A DNA stretch of 64,000 nucleotides from Rotaria sordida. Lineage: Eukaryota; Rotifera; Eurotatoria; Philodinida; Philodinidae. Shown in pieces: positions 1-10,878 of this stretch. The DNA is taken from the NCBI GenBank assembly GCA_905250125.1, contig CAJNOL010000279.1, forward strand, positions 62,001 through 126,000. The letters are read 5' to 3'. The translations under genes and the position numbers were made by a program. The notes under the pieces are model-generated. The model was not told the origin of the DNA and made no database searches. It was given only the letters and a program-made list of their open reading frames with translations. Each line of letters opens with the position of its first letter. Within the stretch, counting starts at the first letter, position 1.

Positions 1-609
1 AGGACCTGACATTGGAATATCCCATGCAAGCGCACGATAAATATAATCAAGTTTATTTTTATATGCATATTCAAAAAGATCATAATCAAATGGTTCTAAA
101 AAATAACTATCATCATCTAATCGCATTATATAATCATAATTATTTTTAATTAATGGATGATGAAATACAGTATGTGACCAAAATTGACACATAAAACGAT
201 AACCTATTGAACGTTGATAAATTGTTGGAATTTCACGTTTAATTATATTAATTGTTTGAATAGGATTTCTCATTAATGTAAATAAAACAATATTTTCAAA
301 TATTAATCTTAATTTAACACATGATTTTATATAATCTATGGTTGAACTTTGTATCTCATTATCATGTGAATCATAGAAAATTATAACTGGATATTTATCA
401 ATTGATTGAGGAAAAAAATATTCTATTGAATGTAGCATATTAAGTAAACGTATAGGATCTCCACGTGTTAAAGTGACAATTGCTGCTCGAAATGACTGCT
501 TTTGATAAGCATTATTTAAACTTTTAGTAGATGGTAATGATAATAAAAAATAATAAATAAACCCAATAAAACATATAAACAAAAAATATTTCCACGTTTT
601 TCGTTTCAT
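1..609 (-). CDS. GT15 (KRE2/MNT1-type) alpha-1,2-mannosyltransferase-like protein, C-terminus outside window
   Basis: The reading frame is open from an ATG at 609 to the window edge, giving about 203 residues with no stop. Residues 6-25 form one hydrophobic stretch after a KRK start, as in a type II Golgi signal anchor. The rest aligns by eye with the GT15 family: a strand resembling AAIVTLTRGDP, then SIGYRFMCQFWS, then the metal/sugar-nucleotide segment MRLDDDSYF followed by DYDLFEYAYKN. In fungi this family adds alpha-1,2-mannose to glycoproteins and glycolipids in the Golgi using GDP-mannose. The family is chiefly fungal, so an animal copy is a transfer candidate. No intron is visible in this part. 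The lost C-terminal half means catalytic completeness cannot be judged. Confidence 0.75.
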   Translation of the reverse strand, partial: MKRKTWKYFLFICFIGFIYYFLLSLPSTKSLNNAYQKQSFRAAIVTLTRGDPIRLLNMLHSIEYFFPQSIDKYPVIIFYDSHDNEIQSSTIDYIKSCVKLRLIFENIVLFTLMRNPIQTINIIKREIPTIYQRSIGYRFMCQFWSHTVFHHPLIKNNYDYIMRLDDDSYFLEPFDYDLFEYAYKNKLDYIYRALAWDIPMSGP

Positions 610-774
610 TTTATAATGTTGAGAGAGACACGACAACAAAAAATGGAATTATATCTCTTGTTTTTTTTCTCTCTTTCTTTCTTTAAGTTGTTTAACAAAG
701 AACACATTTGTTAGTTGATTCAATTGGTCGAACTAAAATATTCGAATAGTCATTTTGTTTATGACTATCAACAA
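610..774. other. 5' flank of the GT15-like gene, no feature
   Basis: T-rich sequence between the start codon at 609 and the scaffold gap. It should hold the promoter or leader of the minus-strand gene, but no defined motif stands out. Confidence 0.4.
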
Positions 775-874
775 NNNNNNNNNNNNNNNNNNNNNNNNNN
801 NNNNNNNNNNNNNNNNNNNNNNNNNNNNNNNNNNNNNNNNNNNNNNNNNNNNNNNNNNNNNNNNNNNNNNNNNN
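775..874. other. Assembly gap of exactly 100 N
   Basis: The run is 100 N long, the usual placeholder for a scaffold gap of unknown size. Reading frames crossing it are meaningless. Confidence 0.98.
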
Positions 875-2159
875 ATGTGAAAAAACAAAAGAAGTTTCTA
901 TTGAAAAAAATAAAACAAAACAACACATCAGGGTGGATACAAGTATTGACGTCGCGATTGCAATGCCATACAAGCGAAGGATCATCATGTGTAGATTCTA
1001 TATTATTTACAATGATGTCTTACTACTCTAACGTGGTTACTTAATAACATGATTGATTATTCTTTTATCGAATGAGAGATCCATAAGTAAAATTTCCACT
1101 CAAAATTAAATCTGCTATTTTACTTCAACAATTCCACAAAAAGAGCATTGTCGAAATTAATGCTATTAAGTGGTTTTTGAATTATCGAACAAGCGGCTAA
1201 ATCTATCAAAATATTGATGGCATTAATCGAGATATCAAATGCATTATTGTTGGCAAAGAACAAAAACACGAAAAATATCGAAACGGAATCAAATCAGACA
1301 ATTTCCGAAATGTTGAGTGTTTCTTGTTGAACTTCGATTTTTTACTGGTGAACAAATACTGAAGAATACAATAATACTACTGTTGGTTATGTGATACAAC
1401 AATGCCTAAGAAGCTTGTTCCTTTAAAATAATCCGAAATCATACAAAAATTTTGTCAATCAAAATATCAGATTTAGCAAAACTACATTTTCATCAAAGAA
1501 AAGAAGAAAGAATAAAATTCAACTTTATCCTTGATGTGAGTATTATTTTCAAGATCTGTAAACTATCAATCTAATGTGAAAGCATGAATTGTAAGTTGAA
1601 GAAGGGGAGAATTTTATCAATCTGTTACTTTTATATTTTATTCTATTGGCATAAAGTTGAATATTATGCTTCATGAAATGAACTCCAGAGTCTTTTTTCA
1701 AAATACAAACATACAGATGCATTGTGTATATGTGGAAATAAGGAAAATATTTTCGAAAAAAACTGATGAAACATAACTTTTCTTTGGAGTGGTTTCATAG
1801 GTTTTGCTATTTGTAGAATATAATAACTCATCAAAACGAAAAATTCTTAAGAAACATACACCAGTATGTTCAAAGTCCATCCGAATTCCATGTAGAGTGA
1901 CTGCTTTCTAGGAATCTGGGAAATATTCAATAGGTTTTTAAAGACCAAAAATGGCTCTTACCAAGTGAGAAAACAACAACATTAAATAGATTTGCATAAG
2001 TTTTTCAAATTAAAAGTCTTTCTAAGTTATTTTCAATGTTGAAGTCAACAACAAATTTACGAGGTGATTTTCATCTGTAAAATTGATTCAACAATGTGAA
2101 TGTGAGATTTTTTTTCTCTTTAACAAAAACCACACTCTTAATGAATATTAAATCTGAAG
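875..2159. other. Intergenic, no gene seen
   Basis: AT-rich sequence with stops in all frames and no recognisable protein homology, RNA gene or clear repeat. Confidence 0.5.
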
Positions 2160-2531
2160 TATGAACCATTTAAGTCGCCCAATATTATGTTCATTCGTTT
2201 CTCTTTCAATTTCGTCTGATTCAAAATTTTCTTGTACATAGCAGAAGTTTCTTTCAGAATATTTTGATAAATGGTGCCATTCCTCTTCAAAATATCGGCA
2301 ACGTTTGAATGTTTCCATTTCTAAAAAATTTTTAAACTGCTTTCATAGTAATATTAAACTAGCATGGTATATTGAGAAACATTTTGCTGTTATGTTTAAA
2401 CTTGTAAGATAATGTTCCACAGCATAACTCAATTGTTCACATTCGAAAAATACATTTCCAATATTATCTATCCATTTAGATATTGTTTGCAGGGAAATAA
2501 TTTTTCGATTATTCGAACAACTTTTATTCAT
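2160..2531 (-). pseudogene. Decayed TPR-repeat coding fragment
   Basis: On the minus strand two short stretches read like consecutive tetratricopeptide units. Around 2400-2500 the translation contains DNIGNVFFECEQLSYAVEHY, and around 2230-2310 a second stretch contains HSNVADILKRNGTIYQN. Both match the shape of TPR helices (asparagine-asparagine-isoleucine-glycine turn, then an aromatic at the end of helix A). The two stretches are separated by stops and a frame change, and nothing joins them to an open gene. TPR tails of this kind follow the ART domain in a large bdelloid protein family, so this may be a relic of such a gene. Confidence is limited because the fragment is short. Confidence 0.45.
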
Positions 2532-2540
2532 TAACTTAGC

Positions 2541-2572
2541 CTATAGTGCTGGACAAAATTAGGTGTCCCCTG
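2541..2572. mobile_element. Possible Tc1/mariner-like terminal inverted repeat (single end)
   Basis: The sequence TAGTGCTGGACAAAATTAGG starts near 2543. It resembles Tc1-like termini, which commonly read CAGTG-x-TGG-x-CAAAATTA and begin next to a TA. It lies directly beside the decayed TPR fragment. I found no matching opposite end and no transposase with an intact DDE core, so this would be a relic at best. Confidence 0.35.
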
Positions 2573-4802
2573 AAGTGATATTGTTTTCCATTGTTTTGAG
2601 CTGATATTTGTAGTACCTGTGAGCCTTCGTGAGCTCTGTTCGCAAGCATCACCTCGACTTCAATCGATCGACATGCACTGAAGTTATTAGTTCATTCATA
2701 CTATCATCTTGTGAATATTATATCTCTTTCATTTTTTGAATTTTATTTTTGCGCCATCCTTCATTTGAAAGCCTGTCAGTGCAGCTATCTTCAGTGGAAA
2801 TTTGACAAGTAATGACCGAGAAATAAGGGAGATTCAGTCTTTACAGTGAAAACTTCCGCTAAGCAGGAAGCCCTAGTATTCAGTAACGTATCAATGATTC
2901 CAGCTAGACTTGAGAAATTTAGTTGAAAACTTCAGCAATAAGTGGCAGTCAGCCCTCTAGCTTGTGCAGAAATGTCTCGAGATTCGTGCTTAACATCCTT
3001 TTCACACTCTGAAATCAGCTCTGGTACCATCTAGTTTTAATTATCTTGATGTTTGAAGAAAATCGAAGTCCTCAAAAATTGTGAAGGCCTACTTATAAGG
3101 AAACAAAGTGCCCATTGTAAGACTGAGAAAACAAAGTTATTGGTTCGATCTAGATATTTTTACTCAGCGTATGAAGGAGTATTTTCTGATTTTTCGTTCT
3201 TGAAATCATGACATCACAAAATATGAACTTTGGATGCGTGTTTCAAGAAAAGATTGGATGGCTTTCGAATTTCACTCGACTGTAAAATACGGTGCGAAGC
3301 TTCCAATCTCAATTGACGGATCAATGGATATAATCTGCGAAATGAATAATCGTTTAGAATATCAAATATGACATATTTTTCCACAAAAGACAACCACGTT
3401 CCACTGGAATCAGATCTTTTTTTGTCGTGAAAATGGAAAAAATGACGTTTCTATCAATCAGATGGTCGAAGTCAGAATGAAACTGTGAATTAGCTATTGC
3501 GACATACGTTACTTAAGAGAATTCTAACAACAGAAATAAGCATAATTTTAAACAATACTTTCAATCAATCGCTTTGTGCTAATTTTATTCACAGGTGTCT
3601 TTGTTGTAAGCAGAGAGGAAGACAGCTAACTTTTATTGCTGTCTTCTTTTTCTAATAATCTCGAATCTTTTTAAAAAAAGCAGGAATATCACAAAAACTT
3701 GTCTTTTTAGGTAACTCTCTCTACGAAAATAGAACGTCATCTCAAAGATGAAAACAATGGATGTCTTCAATTTGATCATAGAACTTCATTCTCGCATTCA
3801 AACAAGTATTTTGTAACTTTTGCTTCTTAAGATCATTGTAACAGAAAATGACAACTTTTAATGCGTAGTTCAAGACAGAAGAGAAGAAGAACTCGCAAAG
3901 AACTTCATCAACTAGATCAATCAAGGATGCGGGTAAGGAGAAACAACAAAATTCAAGAATAGATTGGATTTTCATACAGTTTTTAAGTTCCATCTATCAG
4001 TGGATAGCTGGTGGATACGCAAGTTATATTCTTAATGATATAAAATATTGACGTATTTGGATCAGTTAAGATTATGCTTTTATACGCTACAAATCGGCTT
4101 AATAGACAAATAACAGATTGCCGATTGATTAAGAATCTCAAATTAAAAAGAAATTCAAATCAATAGCATCATGTATTGATGAGAACTGAATCCCAACATT
4201 GTTGCATCGCGTATTGTTTATGGTGATTTCGATGGTCTGGGTGCCGATGTGCAAGTCGATGAAGCTAGAAATTCACATCTATTGCTTCTTCCTCATCCAC
4301 GTCCCCCTTTGTACTTCTCCTGGAAACTTCATCAAAAAAAAAGAATTATTGCACAATGTGTAGAATAACGAAATAGAATGGATATTTAATAGAAAGATTC
4401 TAGACTGAAAACGTTATTGATGTAGTACAAATAAAGCTACCAACAAAGTATTTCGGTGAAATTGGTTTTATTATTCACACATATACATAGTCTGATTTAA
4501 TAGTATTGGTAGAAGGGTCTATCGACTTATTCCTCTAGTTTTCGCTGAAAATTATAATTAAAAATGAAAAAGGCGGTATACTATGAAAAAATCGGTGTGT
4601 CAGTATTTTGCTGAATACCGACATAAATATAGTCAGTGACCGCCATTCTATAAATGATTTTTGGTGTCAATTTAGTCCCAGTGACAGTGACTTCAGTAAA
4701 GTATAGGCCACTGCTCAGTAAACCATTCCTCGCTGACATCAGTTATTAGTAAATCAAAGCTGCATATTACAGTTTGGAGTCACACCAATCCACAGCCTAT
4801 AT
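2573..4802. other. Intergenic, no gene seen
   Basis: About 2.2 kb between a possible transposon end and the RNA ligase gene. Several short frames exist on both strands, but none shows recognisable motifs and all are broken by stops. Part of this may be the decayed body of a Tc1-like element, but that is not demonstrable here. Confidence 0.4.
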
Positions 4803-6807
4803 TCAATTTTCTCGTTCTAATTCATGTTGGTTCACTGTTGTTGATTGATTTCCATCGCCATAAATACCAAATAGATCTTTTGAATTTTTCATGGCAAAAC
4901 CTTTATAATTATTTTCCTCGCCTGCATACAATCTCATCAACAGTGGTAAATAAATCTTCATATTTTCTGTCATCTTGATTGATCGACCGAAGTCTCTTTT
5001 CGACAAATGTTTGTTCGTTCGGTAAAATTGTTCAATCGATTCAATCATTCGATTGTATTTTGGCCTTATGTTTTGTTCCATTTCGTCGATTCTCTTTAAT
5101 GTTTCTGTATCATCTTTAAACAATGCTTTCAAATCATCCGCATTCTCGTTAATAATAGCTTCGAATAATGATCTTGGAGAGTTCGCATTTTCACCATCGC
5201 GATGAACCATAAGATATTTTTGTGTTTTGATTTTGACAAGATAGGATGGTCGATCTGGTTGGATAATCTCAATAACATAGCCTTCGCCATGAGGTTGTTG
5301 ATAAATATCTTGGAGTAATTGTTTGTGTGTTACATCAGGTGGAATGGATTCAAAGGGAACGAGATGATCGAGAATTGTAGGGAAATGATTTTCAAGAAGA
5401 AATTTTTTCAATTGAGTACCGAACAAAGTGTGACCGTCGGTATGTGATCGAATAGATAGAACAGTGAGTTGAGCTTGTGGATAGGAAACGAAAACATGAT
5501 TGGAAGGCGATGTATATTCCATATCGACTGTATAGTTGAGACGAACCAATTTTTCGAGTTCGGTTTTAAAGTCATCTTAAGAAAAGAAACAACCAAGATA
5601 TAAAACACACATAAATTATGTTTTGATTTTCTTAGTGATTGTCCTCGCTGTGTTTTTGTACGCTTTTTCTCGCATTGATTCTTTCGTCATCGTTGTCCGT
5701 GTATTGTGGAAATGAAAAATACATCATATTCTATTCTTTTGCATATCAAAGAGAAAGAAACACTTTCTTGTGTTCAACTTGTATTTTTGTTCGAGAATGA
5801 GCAGTTACACACACAGAAACTTTCTAAGTAAAGGGCTAAAACCCTTTAAGTCGCCCCGTTCTTTCGGTATGTCCTTGAGAATCAGAACAACCTGTCAGCT
5901 GGAAAAAAATCATAAGATACTTCTAACTATGAATTAGATCGATTTGTCAACATAACCATAGAAATTAGTCTCGTGGAAGGATCAAGTTTTTCAAGCAAAA
6001 ACGTGATTTCATCACAATGAATTATTGTCAGATTCACATTCTTGATACATCGTTCAAAGTTATGCTGTATTTGTGGTGATTCTGTCAGGGCTTACTGTTT
6101 CATCTACAGAATCTAGACAAAAGCTTCAAACTTAATGAAATTTTTGTAGAATGTGAGGTATTTCGATCTAAGTAGTCTATGAAATCTCCGGAGCTGGCGA
6201 CTTTGATTGTATCGAGACAAATTTCTTCAAGCAGAAAAAAGTGATTCGTTCACGTAGGAACAGCCCAAGACTGTTTTCATGGACATTTTCCAAAACTCAT
6301 GAAGATGAATCTTATTTAATCAAACAAAAGAACTTTATGCTTAAATATATTATCAATTTACATACCAACAAGTAGTTGCATCGCTTCCACAACTTGCTTT
6401 GATGTCAATGATTGTTTTGATTTGAGTCGAAGTTCTTTCGAAGCTGTTCCATGTAAAAATGTTGATATCAATGTGCCATCCATTTTCTCCATTTTGTCCC
6501 CTAATCGACCACGTTCATGATATTGTTTTTGACCAAAACCTTCTTCATAATTAAAAAATTTCTCTAGTGGTAAAGAAACAAGTTGTACATTTTTCGGATT
6601 CGTCATGTTGAACATCGTTCCACGACAATTCAAGGCTGCTGTACGAGACTGAAATGTTGCGTAAGAACAGAGACGATAATTGAATATACGATATTTGACT
6701 GAATATAAACGAATATCTTTGTAATAGAAAGTATCATCCAGAGAACAAAGACTCATTAAATCATCATAAAGTGTATCCATGTTTATTGTAATTGAGGTAA
6801 TAGTCAT
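4803..6807 (-). CDS. T4 Rnl1-type RNA ligase with one intron
   Basis: Two exons (6807-6366 and 5575-4803) join in phase across a 790-bp intron with GT-AG ends (donor GTATGT, acceptor CTTAAG). The product is 404 residues, close to the 370-400 of the family. ATP-dependent RNA ligases of this type seal 5'-phosphate and 3'-hydroxyl RNA ends. All nucleotidyltransferase motifs are visible: the lysine nucleophile motif I KMDGTLIS (K108), an upstream RGTMFNM strand and LEKFFNYEE segment typical of Rnl1, a motif III-like MEYTSPSN near 166-173, motif IV EGYVIEI (E245) and motif V VKIKTQKYL (K262, K264). The helical C-terminal region, with IEQFYRTNKHL, is also present. The gene therefore looks functional. 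The intron, animal flanks and lack of phage neighbours argue against contamination. Animal homologues are rare, so a transfer origin is likely but unproven. Confidence 0.88.
5576..6365 (-). other. Large intron of the RNA ligase gene
   Basis: The 790-bp intron is ten times longer than most introns here. It contains a small hairpin (AAAGGG near 5832, CCCTTT near 5843) and two weakly similar segments (around 5970-6020 and 6205-6255) sharing a TTCAAGCA-x-AAA core. It may hold an old element, but no boundaries are clear. Confidence 0.5.
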
Positions 6808-7839
6808 GATAGAAATTAAACATGAAAAAAGATGAAGTTCTGCTACTTATATTATCTTTCACATTGTAATTTCACAACGAATGGATATTGCGAAACTTTC
6901 TAGTGAAAATGGAAAGAAAAATGGATGATTACTCATTTATGCACATGGTAACATTCGTCATTCTGTTACTAAAATGCATTTAAGAAAAAAAGAACAAGAA
7001 AAAAATGGAAGACTAATCAGATGATGATGATGATGATGAAAGTCTTGAGATCAAAAGCTGAAGATACAAGAAGTAATTTTCAAGGTCATAAATTTTGAAA
7101 ACCATTGTACCGAGCGCAAAAGTGTCAGCCAATTCTCATTTCTTCTATATCGTTTTCACATTTATTTTCGATTATATGAAAGTCCAATATATATATTTTG
7201 ATTTAAAATAAAATTCGACAATTTTGTACAAGCTGTTATTCGCGGTCGTGGTATTCTATTTTGAAAACTCTCCATCCTTCAAAATAACATACTGTAAGTT
7301 CATTATATACAGTAAATATCAATATAAGTTATAAATACTGTTGTGTGCAAGTTGCAAAGTCTTCATTTCATTTGCCATTAGTGCTATCAAGTACAACCTT
7401 TTGAAAATTTGTCGGATATGAAATGTTGAAAAATGTCAGATACGTGCATACCTAAATAAAAGCAAAAGTCGATTTCGTGCAAAGTCTCTGTTTGAACCTT
7501 CCGATGTGACAAGTCACTTTTTGAGATAGAAGCATCCTTTGTTGTAAAGTAACGCATCTCACCTATCATTGTGAACATTACAGTATCTGAAATTATACTT
7601 TCACAGAATTTCAATACAGCCAGTGAGGCCGTTTCTCTTTTCCATGCATTTGCCTGTTTGGATTGCCATCAAATTTGGAAAAAATCATTGGTAAACTCAT
7701 CTAGCAAAACGTCAGTCATCGTTCTGGCACATTGATCTATAGCTATGCTAGAGAGACATTTTTCTTCTTCCTTTTTTATGAAACAACGCAAGATAAACTG
7801 CATGTATTAATGGCATATTCGCATCTTTTCTAATTCGAG
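6808..7839. other. Intergenic, no gene seen
   Basis: AT-rich sequence upstream of the RNA ligase gene. It holds a short ATG/GAT trinucleotide run near 7020-7040 and no coding frame with recognisable homology. The ligase promoter must lie at the left end of this stretch. Confidence 0.5.
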
Positions 7840-7894
7840 TGTGGGATGCGGGTGTGGGTGTGGGTGTTAAGAAGATCTCATCCACACCCACACC
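7840..7894. repeat. Inverted pair of short telomere-like arrays (TGTGGG ... CCCACA)
   Basis: TGTGGG occurs at 7840-7845, 7853-7858 and 7859-7864, with one degenerate unit (ATGCGGG) between. After a 17-bp spacer the complementary strand pattern CCACACCCACACC follows at 7882-7894. TGTGGG is the telomere repeat reported for bdelloid rotifers. The arrays face each other head to head, and CA-rich sequence continues to 7937. Confidence 0.6.
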
Positions 7895-7937
7895 TAGCCA
7901 TACCACACATACACACTAACACACTCACTCTCACTTA

Positions 7938-8740
7938 GTTTTGTGCCTGCAAGTTATGACCAATCAAACCAAAACTCGACCGAACTTGATCAATCATTTA
8001 TGCATACACAGATATTCAAAGAAATTCTTCTTGAAATGAAATATGACGAACAATCGATTAAAGACCTCGTCATCTACAGCCATAATGGTAACTATGGCGA
8101 GTTGAATAGTGTTAATAGATTCGAATCGTAATAACACGATCGGACACCTATCTGGCGGTATACTTATGAAGGTTTTCTATATTCGATGACCAATCAAGCA
8201 TTGCACACTGTGGAAATTGATGCCATCATTAAGATGGACTTCTTCGTTTGTGATCTTCATCATCACATCGAACAACTTCATCAGAAACAGTTTAATGGTC
8301 AACAACAGTTACAGTTTAGTGTTTGTTGTGGTCAAAGCTTATCTAAGATGGACTTTGAAAAATTGATCAAAAGTATACCTGAACTTATGTTATTTAACAA
8401 TTTCTTGTCGACAAGTAAAGATCGAGACGTGTCTTTTATTTGCTGCCAGTAATAAAATCAGCCTCGATGTAATAGACATTCTCTTTGAAATAACTGCTGA
8501 TCCATCAGTTTCATCCGCATCTTTCGCCTTCGTTGGCGGTGCAGAAGCTTTCGACGCAGAAAATGTAATCTTTTTCTCAATGCACACCATTTTTCACATT
8601 GAAAACATCAAACAGATAGATAATGAGAACAATCGACTCTGGCACGTGGAACTCAAACTCACGAGTGATGCGGATTAGCAGCTTAGTGTTCTCACTAAAC
8701 TGGTGCGAGAAGAGACATATCCAGGATCATCAAACTAGTA
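7938..8740 (+). pseudogene. ART-like (ADP-ribosyltransferase fold) pseudogene, 5'-truncated, TPR tail lost
   Basis: The plus strand carries about 260 codons resembling the ADP-ribosyltransferase domain found in front of TPR repeats in many bdelloid proteins. Visible segments include WRYTYEGFLYS, MTNQALHTVEIDAIIKMDFF, the STS-containing FNNFLSTSKDRDVS and FFSMHTIFHIENIKQ. It is broken: two adjacent TAA codons near 8129-8134 in the same frame as both flanks, a frameshift near 8437, and an in-frame TAG near 8678. The second glutamate of the usual E-x-E before the FSMHT strand is not seen. The 5' part is missing; the open sequence begins right after the CA-rich flank of the telomere-like arrays. 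No TPR units follow the stop at about 8738. Confidence 0.7.
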
Positions 8741-10878
8741 TTGAATAGGTAAATTACTAATTTTACTAGACGAGTCAAACAGGGCAGAATATGTTTGTGG
8801 ATCTGTTTTCGATCGAACGGGGTAGGGTGTGGCTGACTGTGAGTGGCTGAGTGTGAACGTGACTTCAATCAATGGTTATCAAAACAAAACCTGCAAACAC
8901 ACCATATTTGTTTTCATTATATCGGGTCCTATATCAGTAGAAGGAGAAGATATACGCAATTCAAAGTTTACGGATATATAAGATGAATCCAACAAATCGG
9001 ATTTGGTAGACTCACGAAATCCATTTCAAATGGCATCTGTCCTATGTTTATATGACTTAATATGTTTGTTATCTGGGTCCTTCTTTTAGATACATTCAAA
9101 CTAAATCTTCAATCATTAAAAGATAAAACAATGTGTTCATTTTCTGAGTTCACTCTCATTTTATGTCTTCCACATGATACAGAAACCTTATCATTTTTAT
9201 AAAAGTGATTTTTACTCATATCTCGAGTAGTAATACTTGCTAACTTGATATATGACATTGAATACGTAATACTGTTCTAAGAAAAATTGTAACTCTCTTA
9301 TACTGTCGAATTTTTTCTTTCTCAATCCAAACATCGAACATTCGCAAATATCATTGATTATTCATACTACAAGAAGTGAGAAAGGAAAGCAACAGCCTAC
9401 TTGTCAATAAACAAGCTCTTATTTTATTAGCTCTGTATGCATCGTTTGATGATGAGACTCTAATATGATTTCTTCAATAAAAAAAAACAATGCATGCACG
9501 AGACTGAAAGACAAAAAATGTTGTTTGAATAATAAATCCGAACGATAAAATAGCATTGCAAATGAAAGAGAGCGAATAACCGTTGTAAACAATGAAATAT
9601 GAATGGTTGTTAAAAACTTGTCTCTATATGCATTTTTTACTGATACGAATATATGAAGATCAAATAAATCAATAGAAAATCGAGTACGAATCAAACCGAA
9701 TTGTTCGGAATCAAGTTGAGTGGGTTCATAAATCATATCCTTGAAGTTTTCATGATTCTTTCATTTTTTCCAATGTGAGCTACTATTTAAATTTGAAGAA
9801 ATCTTTAAGTGATTTCAACTTTTTTTTTATTGACCATGCGCCTACACATGTTGATTTTACATGTTCATATGATAGGAAAATGGTGTATGTTTAACGAATG
9901 AATTTTTAGCAATGAAATTCGAAAGAAATAATGGAAAATTTATTCGAATCGATTCGTAGCTTTTTAGATATCAATGAGAAAATATTTAGTTGGCTATGCA
10001 TACATTTTGAGCTAGATAGAGGTATGGTTGGGAAAAGTGAAAACAGTACGCATAGGATATCACATATGTCTTTTGGTAGAAATGATTTAACTTTGTTCTT
10101 TCCCTCACAATCCCACAGATCTCTCGAGTGAGATATTAACCGAACTGATTGATACAAAGACTCTTCATCGTTAGATGCAAAAAAGAATGGAATTGATAAA
10201 TTCATATCTAGATATCCGAATTTTTCGTCACATTCGAAGCATTCTTGTAGATTCCGATGTACAGCTACAGTATATCATGGACAGTTAATGTCCAAATCGG
10301 CCATTATTCAATGTACTCAATTTAATTGTGGTTAGAAGTTTGAATTTCTTTTATTGGATAGGTTTTGTTTGTAAGATACTCAGAGTGCTCAAAGAGAATT
10401 GAAATGAGAACCAAAATCACTCTTACCTTCCTCAATATGTCACATGGTACAGTTTTCGATCAGCTATTCGAATCCGAGATAAAATATTTGATTGCAGTGA
10501 TATGACATCGAAATTTCTCAGAATTATATAAGATGAAAAAATTCTAATCTTTTGCTCTGCTTACAGTAACAACAAGACTTGTGTAAACGAAAAACGATCG
10601 ATAAGAAGAATTGTGTATATGATATTCTCGAAATTAGACACAATGTGCAGATTCTTGTTTATTTTACATTAGAAAACAAATAAAATAACGTTAAAGAGGT
10701 TTCTTGACTTCGGTTGTCAACTGTATATAGTAAAATATACAGTAGAACTATTACCCATGTTATGACTTCTCATTACATTCAGAGAAGCTTACAAAAAAAA
10801 AAAGATTTGCAGCATAACACATATAATTCGAGATTAATAATGAAATATGAACAAATAATAATGGCGCGTTGTTTTTCC
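8741..10878. other. Intergenic, no gene supported
   Basis: About 2.1 kb. Frames of 100 codons (9419-9736 and 9906-10205, minus) and 66 codons (9931-10131, plus) exist, but none shows motifs or an exon structure, and they overlap one another on opposite strands. The 3' flank of the ASS-like gene lies at the right end. Confidence 0.45.

Noticed and set aside
715-1044. Frames running through the first N block on both strands
   Set aside because: They exist only because unknown bases are read as open; flanking sequence shows no protein motif.
4803-6807. Bacterial or phage contamination as the source of the RNA ligase gene
   Set aside because: An in-phase intron with GT-AG ends and AT-rich eukaryotic flanks on the same scaffold argue for a nuclear gene.
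9419-9736. 105-codon minus-strand frame
   Set aside because: No motif, no splice-site support, and composition like the surrounding AT-rich sequence.
9906-10205. Overlapping opposite-strand frames of 99 and 66 codons
   Set aside because: Both cannot be real and neither shows family features.
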